12,804 nt of DNA from JBCDGZ01 sp038750655 (GTDB taxonomy: Bacteria > Bacteroidota > Bacteroidia > Chitinophagales > Saprospiraceae), in the NCBI GenBank assembly GCA_038750655.1, contig JBCDGZ010000177.1:1-12804 (forward strand), given 5' to 3'. A model generated the notes under the pieces. It did not search any database and had not been told where the DNA came from. It saw nothing but the letters and a program-made list of their open reading frames with translations. Position numbers and translations under genes: made by a program. Shown here piece after piece: positions 8,171-12,804 of this stretch. Within the stretch, counting starts at the first letter, position 1. Each line of letters begins with the position of its first letter.

Positions 8171-9436
8171 ATGAAAAATACAAGATTTAATTTATACCGC
8201 TTTACGGCCCTTTTACTCATCATCTGCTGTAGCCTAATGCTACAAGCCAGTACAGACAACTGCCCCGTTGCAGTCGCAGATGCCAGAATACCGCTGGATG
8301 CCGTTTGCCCAGGTTGTGTAAATAGTGGTTTTGAAATCAGAGAACCAGGCTCTTATTACTTGACTCGGAATTTAATTTCAACCGAAGGTGCCGTAAGGGT
8401 GATTAGAATCTTCAGTGATAATGTAAGCCTTGACCTCAATGGCTTCCTAATTACCAATACCTCTACTAGTACGAGTTCCGAGGATAATGGCATTGAGATT
8501 CTTTCTTATGACAATATTTTGATTCAAAACGGTCATATCAAGGGTTTCGGCGGATATGGAATCCGTGCTCCTACCGCAGACCATTGTGTTTTACGCAATT
8601 TGATCATATCCGATAATGGGCGTGAGGGGGTTGAGATAGATGATTTATGTACTATTGATAATGTCGTATTTAACAATAATGGCGAAGACGGTTTAAAAAT
8701 AGGGGATAACGCATTGATTACAAATTGTACGGCAGAAGGAAATGGTAGAAATGGGTTTAGTGTAGAGGAAGGATGTGAGCTGTATAACTGTGTCGCGACG
8801 GGGAATACTTTCATTGGAATAAATGGAGGTGAAAATAACATTGTTGAAAATTGCACCGCAACAGAAAATCTGAATATGGGCATTTTTCTGTTTAGCGGTA
8901 GTATTGCGCGCAATTGTACGAGTACAGAGAATGATGGCTATGGAATTTGGGTATTTAACGGTACCGTGACCAGCTGTTATGCCGGGGATAATGGGGATTG
9001 TGTTTTAGATGGCAGCTGTACGCCTTCTTTGGGAAGTGGTTCGTCGATTATCTGCCCGCAGGGGACGGGAATTTGCGGTTCTGGCAAGTCCCTGGTTTAT
9101 GATAATCATTCTAATGATAATATGATTGGCATCTTCTTGACTTCTGAGGATGGTGCTGCTTTTCAAAACTATTGTGAGAACAATAGGCATCAGGGAGTGG
9201 TGGGGATACCCAGAGCGGTAGACGGCTCTGTCTCTGGAGCGATGCATTTTCGCAATCTTTGTCACAATAATGGCTCTTCTCCTCGCTCCAACCTGACCAG
9301 CCTGGGTATCCCCGCTGGGGAGTTTTATTACACTGGACCTGATATTTCCTACGGTCCGCTCGTCAACATCACTGGTGTCGGTGATATCATTGGAACAACT
9401 AATGCCAATCATCCCTTGGCTAATTTTGAGTTTTAA
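8171..9436 (+). CDS. Secreted right-handed parallel beta-helix protein lacking the fibre-like domain
   Basis: ATG 8171 gives 421 residues. The N-terminus is a signal peptide ('FTALLLIICCSLMLQA', about 1-27). The ATG-less extension back to 8018 overlaps the previous gene and is unlikely. The beta-helix starts at once with 'EPGSYYLTRNLIS' (58-70) and 'VSLDLNGFLI' (85-94), without the N-terminal domain of its neighbours. Asn residues at 143, 164, 185, 206, 227 and 248 are exactly 21 apart, and Cys at 186, 207, 228, 249 and 269 form the same column seen in the neighbours. A Cys-rich insertion follows (277-302). The C-terminus 'NHPLANFEF' matches the family end. Like many beta-helix proteins of this type it has no visible active site. 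The gene is clearly AT-richer than its neighbours (24 of 60 G or C at 8701-8760, against 34 of 60 at 7021-7080). It sits 31 bp after the preceding gene and 13 bp before the next. Confidence 0.87.
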   Translation: MKNTRFNLYRFTALLLIICCSLMLQASTDNCPVAVADARIPLDAVCPGCVNSGFEIREPGSYYLTRNLISTEGAVRVIRIFSDNVSLDLNGFLITNTSTSTSSEDNGIEILSYDNILIQNGHIKGFGGYGIRAPTADHCVLRNLIISDNGREGVEIDDLCTIDNVVFNNNGEDGLKIGDNALITNCTAEGNGRNGFSVEEGCELYNCVATGNTFIGINGGENNIVENCTATENLNMGIFLFSGSIARNCTSTENDGYGIWVFNGTVTSCYAGDNGDCVLDGSCTPSLGSGSSIICPQGTGICGSGKSLVYDNHSNDNMIGIFLTSEDGAAFQNYCENNRHQGVVGIPRAVDGSVSGAMHFRNLCHNNGSSPRSNLTSLGIPAGEFYYTGPDISYGPLVNITGVGDIIGTTNANHPLANFEF

Positions 9437-9449
9437 AGAATCATTTTAC

Positions 9450-11009
9450 ATGAAAAATATAATATTCATCCTCTTGCTTTGCTGTACCCTCATTGGGCAG
9501 GCCCAGGATACCAAGTTCCTCTTCACCGAGGGCAACTGTAAAATCAACGGCGAAGTGACCGTAGTCTTACAGGATACAGATTTGAAATTTTCTTCCTCAG
9601 CTGTTCTTGAAGCCACTGATGGGACGCTGAAATTTACCGGTACGCACACGGATACGCTGTCCAATGAAGTCTCCTCCAGTAATCGTATGGCACTCCATAA
9701 GGTGCTGCTGGATAAGGAGAATGACGTCGACTTGGTGCTCGATGGTAGATTTCGCTTCAATGATCAATTTATGTTTGGTGGAAATGGCGCTAAGGTGGCA
9801 TCGACAGATGGGCTTCTTTTTGGCGAAGATGCCAGCATTACGGGCTATGATCCTCAAAATCATTTTTACCAGGAGGGGATCGTAACCATGCAGAAAGAAA
9901 ATCAAGCTGGAGCTTTTGTTTTTCCCATCAGTTCCCAAAGGGATTCCTACACCACCTTAACCATCACATTGGTGGCAGGGGATACCACAGATGTATCGGT
10001 TAATGTATTACCCAATGCACTTGATCTTACAACGAACGCTAATTTTACTAGTGGGGTACTAGATCGCACTTTCCTTTGTATTGCCAATGGCTTGAGCCAG
10101 CCTGCTAGCCTAAGTATTGAGTGGTCGCCGGATCAGGAATTGCCGGGCTTTGATCGGCAATACTGCGGAGTGCTCCGGTACCTTCCAGGGCCCCAAGGTT
10201 ATCAACTTCCATTTAGTGCGGTCGGTCCGGCCACCGGCAGTAATCCTTACCGTAGAGTAGGGGAGTTGGCAGGTGGTTTTACCTACACTTATGTTGTGGG
10301 AGAAGAATTTCTGCCTCATGTCCAGCTGGAAGCCCGCACCTTCCTGCAAGGAGCCTTCGACGCCACCGAAATGCGCGACGACCTTCGGACCAACGGCCTC
10401 CTACCACTCAATGAGCCCTACGATGCCCTTAGCGACTTTACTCACGTCGGCCGTGGTGGCAATGAAGCCGCTGAAAGCGCGACGGTCTTCGACCAGCCCG
10501 GTACTGATGATGACATCGTCGATTGGGTGATGGTCGAGTTGCGGGATAAGGACGACTCCGATGTGGTCATCGAAACCAAATCAGCGCTGCTGCAGCGCGA
10601 CGGCGACATCGTCGATATGGACGGCTTTTCTCCACTGGGCATTCCCGTCCCCGACGACGATTACTACCTGTCCATCCGCCACCGCAACCACCTGGGCATC
10701 TTATCTTCTTCTGTACTCAGCCTGAGTTCGGCCAGTACAACGATCTACGATTTCAGCAGCTCGGCGGCCAATACTTTGGGAGGGGTGAATGGGATCGCTC
10801 CGCTCTCTGGAGGACTCTTTGGGATGTTCAGCGGCGACTTCAATGCCAACGGGCAGGTGCAAAACACCGATGTCAACGGACTCGTGCCTTCCATCGGTAC
10901 CTCCGGCTATCAGATGGGCGACCTCAATCTCAATGGGCAGGTGCAGAACACCGATTTGCAGAATTTCCTGATCCTGAATTTAGGGAAGGGAGCGCAGTAT
11001 AATTATTAA
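9450..11009 (+). CDS. Large secreted protein with a C-terminal dockerin-like pair of calcium-binding repeats
   Basis: ATG 9450 gives 519 residues; an upstream frame start at 9375 lies inside the previous gene. Signal peptide 1-19 ('LLLCCTLIGQAQ'). Residues 20-285 are a beta-rich region of no recognised family. Residues about 291-434 match a module seen in many Bacteroidota surface proteins ('VQLEARTFLQGAFDATEM', 'LPLNEPY', 'VDWVMVELRD', 'ALLQRDGDIVDMDG', 'YYLSIRHRNHLGI'). Residues 462-475 ('GDFNANGQVQNTDV') and 490-503 ('GDLNLNGQVQNTDL') are two copies of a D-x-N-x-N-G-x-V-x-x-x-D calcium loop, the pattern of type I dockerins. In this module family such a pair normally closes the protein. No T9SS sorting domain follows; the last residues are 'GKGAQYNY'. 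DNA becomes GC-rich from about 10317 onward, at the start of the conserved module. Confidence 0.85.
   Translation: MKNIIFILLLCCTLIGQAQDTKFLFTEGNCKINGEVTVVLQDTDLKFSSSAVLEATDGTLKFTGTHTDTLSNEVSSSNRMALHKVLLDKENDVDLVLDGRFRFNDQFMFGGNGAKVASTDGLLFGEDASITGYDPQNHFYQEGIVTMQKENQAGAFVFPISSQRDSYTTLTITLVAGDTTDVSVNVLPNALDLTTNANFTSGVLDRTFLCIANGLSQPASLSIEWSPDQELPGFDRQYCGVLRYLPGPQGYQLPFSAVGPATGSNPYRRVGELAGGFTYTYVVGEEFLPHVQLEARTFLQGAFDATEMRDDLRTNGLLPLNEPYDALSDFTHVGRGGNEAAESATVFDQPGTDDDIVDWVMVELRDKDDSDVVIETKSALLQRDGDIVDMDGFSPLGIPVPDDDYYLSIRHRNHLGILSSSVLSLSSASTTIYDFSSSAANTLGGVNGIAPLSGGLFGMFSGDFNANGQVQNTDVNGLVPSIGTSGYQMGDLNLNGQVQNTDLQNFLILNLGKGAQYNY
10833..10958 (+). repeat. Tandem repeat encoding two dockerin-like calcium loops
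   Basis: Two 42-base units, 10833-10874 and 10917-10958, start 84 bases apart. Both encode a 14-residue loop with acidic or Asn ligands at positions 2, 4 and 6 and Asp at 13. The DNA copies share the segment GGGCAGGTGCA and differ at only a few positions. This fits duplicated EF-hand-like half-sites of a dockerin-like fold. Confidence 0.7.
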
Positions 11010-11035
11010 AAGAAATCCGCTAAATAATAAGTATC

Positions 11036-12466
11036 ATGCAATATAGATTCTTCTTTTTTCTCTTCCTATTGGCCAGCCAGCTTTCGGCTCAGGTCGCCAT
11101 CAACGCCGATGGCAGCCAGCCGGATTCCAGTGCTATACTCGATATTCAATCCACCAACAAAGGCCTGCTGACGCCTCGGATGACGGAGGACGATCGCAAC
11201 GCCATTGCCAACCCCGCTACTGGATTGATGGTTTATCAGACCGATGGCTTCTTCGGCTTTTACTACAATCAAGGGACCTCCTCCAATCCTGACTGGGTCA
11301 AAATTGGAACCCGTACAGAGTTGAGTGGAGACCCAAGAACCCCCATTGACTCGGTAGCGCATTTTGCCAACTACGGCTCGGTGGGTTACACCAGCTATGT
11401 CATCACCGAGCCGGGCTCCTATTACCTCACCAAAAATGTCCTGAGTGCGCGAACAGATGCCTTCGGCATTGTCATCGATGCGGATAATGTTTCCCTTGAT
11501 CTCAATGGCTACACCATTCTAGGGGACCGGACGACCGTGCCTTCGGTTGATCCACCTACCCGGTCGGGAAGAAGAGGCGACGGCATTCATATTGAAGGCC
11601 TCCGAAATCATATCACCATCAAGAATGGAATTATTGACAGTTGGGAGGGCAGCGGTATCTCCGGTTCCAGAACGAACCGTTCTTCTTTTTATGATCTCCG
11701 GATTCGCAATAACGGCAGATACGGATTAGAGGTTAACAACTATAATGTGATCTTGCGTTGCGGTGTTTATTACTGTTATTTTAATGGCATTAATGTATCG
11801 GACCATTGTACTCTTATTCAATGCACTTCCTCCTCCAATGCAGGAAATGGCTTCAATATAGACGCATTCAACAATGCCTTTAACTGTAGTGCATCGAGAA
11901 ATAAATTGGATGGTTTTAATATTACCATCCAAACCACGCTTACGAATTGCATGGCTACCGATAATCAGTCTAGTGGAGTGGATGCTGCTGGTACAGGGGT
12001 CGTGATTAAGGACTGTATCTCTAATGGCAACTTTAGATCAGGATTTGAATTATTTACCGACGCTTTCATATCTGGTTGTACAGCTAACTTTAACGGAGCT
12101 GAAGTTTTATCGTCCTCAATGGATTCTTTTTTTTTCGGCGGAATCGTAATCGGCGGTGATGCTGTTTATGTTTTCAACAATCACTGTGCGGGAAATGAAT
12201 ACGCCGGTATCTCCGCAAGATCCGCTGGGAGTCCAAATCATAGAATCATAGGTAACACGGTGATTCAAAATAAGTATGTCGGGATTTTTGTCAGACGTAG
12301 TGGAGGACTGGTGATCCAAAACTATGCGGCCGGCACCGTCAATGGCCCCGGCTATGATTTTCGCGGGACGATTGCTCACGGGCCGATTATAGAGATTCGA
12401 GGTGGGGGCGTTGGCCTTTTCGGGCTGCCTAATACGTTCCATCCTTTCGCTAATTTCAATAATTAA
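11036..12466 (+). CDS. Secreted fibre-like/right-handed parallel beta-helix protein, paralogue 2
   Basis: The 476-residue product has a strikingly Phe-rich signal peptide ('RFFFFLFLLASQLSAQ', 1-19). Residues 20-92 are the same fibre-like N-terminal domain as in the 6715 gene, and residues 103-132 are identical in protein to 104-133 there, although 14 of the 30 codons differ. The beta-helix (about 126-430) has Cys at 242, 263, 284, 305, 327 and 348, a 21-residue step with one 22-residue step. The C-terminus 'GPGYDFRG...FHPFANFNN' is the shared family end. It starts 26 bp after the preceding gene with the conserved lead-in TAAGTATCATG, also found before the 6715 gene. The stop is followed after two bases by an inverted-repeat-bounded element. 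A T9 run lies in frame at 12127-12135. Function is not known; a secreted or surface structural or adhesive role is inferred. Confidence 0.88.
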   Translation: MQYRFFFFLFLLASQLSAQVAINADGSQPDSSAILDIQSTNKGLLTPRMTEDDRNAIANPATGLMVYQTDGFFGFYYNQGTSSNPDWVKIGTRTELSGDPRTPIDSVAHFANYGSVGYTSYVITEPGSYYLTKNVLSARTDAFGIVIDADNVSLDLNGYTILGDRTTVPSVDPPTRSGRRGDGIHIEGLRNHITIKNGIIDSWEGSGISGSRTNRSSFYDLRIRNNGRYGLEVNNYNVILRCGVYYCYFNGINVSDHCTLIQCTSSSNAGNGFNIDAFNNAFNCSASRNKLDGFNITIQTTLTNCMATDNQSSGVDAAGTGVVIKDCISNGNFRSGFELFTDAFISGCTANFNGAEVLSSSMDSFFFGGIVIGGDAVYVFNNHCAGNEYAGISARSAGSPNHRIIGNTVIQNKYVGIFVRRSGGLVIQNYAAGTVNGPGYDFRGTIAHGPIIEIRGGGVGLFGLPNTFHPFANFNN

Positions 12467-12468
12467 CC

Positions 12469-12595
12469 CAAGTTGCGATGAACGAGAGCCAACCTGCCTG
12501 CCTGCCGGCAGGCAGGTAAGGAAGATTTTGTGAACCACGAGGTGGTGATTCAAATATCTGACGCATTGACTCTTGTAAAAGTGAATCGCAACTTG
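12469..12595. repeat. Inverted-repeat-bounded palindromic element (MITE/REP-like candidate)
   Basis: CAAGTTGCGAT (12469-12479) and ATCGCAACTTG (12585-12595) are perfect 11-bp inverted repeats bounding a 127-bp segment. Inside are a strong GC-rich palindrome (12492-12517) and a small ACCAC/GTGGT hairpin near 12534-12546. AATTAAC occurs on both sides (12461-12467 and 12600-12606), a possible but offset duplicated target. The segment has no plausible gene; a minus-strand frame through it overlaps the beta-helix gene and is a shadow. It resembles dispersed small palindromic elements of Bacteroidota, sometimes tied to REP-associated transposases, but no transposase is present here. Confidence 0.5.
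12492..12517. repeat. GC-rich palindrome of REP type
   Basis: ACCTGCCTGCC (12492-12502) pairs with GGCAGGCAGGT (12507-12517) around a TGCC loop. An alternative fold is the exact 20-bp palindrome 12497-12516. One strand translates to 'LPAGRQ', a peptide familiar from spurious small frames in many Bacteroidota genomes, which suggests a dispersed repeat. Confidence 0.65.
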
Positions 12596-12622
12596 AATTA
12601 ATTAACACAGTATACCTGCGGC

Positions 12623-12645
12623 CGCTTCCCAGAGAAGCGACTTTT
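12623..12645 (+). terminator. Terminator-like hairpin between tandem beta-helix genes
   Basis: CGCTTC (12623-12628) pairs with GAAGCG (12634-12639) around CCAGA and is followed by ACTTTT. This could end the upstream operon before the next paralogue. The 32 bases from there to ATG 12677 show no clear promoter box. Confidence 0.4.
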
Positions 12646-12676
12646 ATTAAAAACTTGACGATAATTCTTATTCATC

Positions 12677-12804
12677 ATGCAATATAGATTGTTCTTTTTT
12701 CTCTTACTATTGACTAGCCAGCTTTCGGCCCAGGTCGCCATCAACGCCGATGGCAGCCAGCCGGATTCCAGTGCTATACTCGATATTCAATCCACCAACA
12801 AAGG
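12677..12804 (+). CDS. Start of a third fibre-like/beta-helix paralogue (3' partial)
   Basis: The frame is open from ATG 12677 to the window end, 42 codons. The protein begins with a Phe/Leu-rich signal peptide ('RLFFFLLLLTSQLSAQ') and the start of the fibre-like domain ('SAILDIQSTNK'). The DNA is nearly identical to the start of the 11036 gene: five differences in 128 bases, and the last 74 bases (12731-12804 against 11090-11163) are identical. This shows recent duplication or gene conversion. The beta-helix part lies outside the window, so the assignment to the full family rests on this shared start. Confidence 0.85.
   Translation, partial: MQYRLFFFLLLLTSQLSAQVAINADGSQPDSSAILDIQSTNK

Noticed and set aside
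8597..8974. CRISPR-like or satellite DNA repeat with 63-base period.
   Set aside because: The period is in the protein (21-residue coils); the DNA units themselves are not conserved enough and lie in one continuous frame.
12116..12553. 145-codon minus-strand frame covering the end of the 11036 gene and the palindromic element.
   Set aside because: It is antisense to a well-supported beta-helix gene, and its 'LPAGRQ' stretch is merely the translated palindrome.
12618..12625. GCGGCCGC palindrome as a regulatory operator.
   Set aside because: A lone 8-bp palindrome overlapping the terminator-like stem is not sufficient evidence for an operator.

Overview
The window looks like Bacteroidota, probably a Saprospiria/Lewinella-type marine or soil lineage. 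This is inferred from family content, not from a search. The supporting features are C-terminal type IX secretion (T9SS) sorting domains, a one-protein hybrid two-component regulator, several secreted proteins ending their signal peptides in 'AQ', an Ig-like 'LPVEWLSFDA...' module, and start sites without Shine-Dalgarno sequences. All genes are on the plus strand.

Layout. (1) 2-181 is the end of an exported protein with a T9SS sorting domain, followed by a strong hairpin at 255-285. (2) 336-4431 is one hybrid two-component system gene (periplasmic propeller sensor, Y_Y_Y domain, membrane helix, histidine kinase, receiver, AraC-type DNA-binding domain). It is split into two reading frames by one extra G in a G8 run at 2042-2049. 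(3) 4661-5491 is a class I SAM-dependent methyltransferase. (4) 5526-12466 holds five secreted-protein genes separated by only 13-40 bp, probably one transcription unit: a T9SS protein with a possible cohesin-like N-terminal domain, a fibre-like/beta-helix protein, a shorter beta-helix protein, a large protein ending in two dockerin-like repeats, and a second fibre-like/beta-helix protein. (5) 12467-12676 is a spacer with an inverted-repeat-bounded palindromic element and a terminator-like hairpin. (6) 12677 to the window end starts a third fibre-like/beta-helix gene, nearly identical in DNA to the start of the 11036 gene, so a tandem array appears to continue beyond the window.

How it may work together (inference). 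A membrane-spanning one-protein regulator sits just upstream of a cluster of cell-surface or secreted structural proteins. Three beta-helix proteins share a strict 21-residue coil with a column of cysteines and a common C-terminus (HP[F/L]ANF) but have no recognisable T9SS sorting domain. Nothing visible is an enzyme acting on a polysaccharide, and there is no SusC/SusD pair, so this is not a standard polysaccharide utilisation locus. The most interesting points are the paralogous beta-helix array, the possible cohesin-like/dockerin-like pair in the same cluster, and two G8 tracts in adjacent genes, one of which breaks the regulator. No RNA gene, CRISPR array or transposase gene was seen, and no convincing promoter was found.
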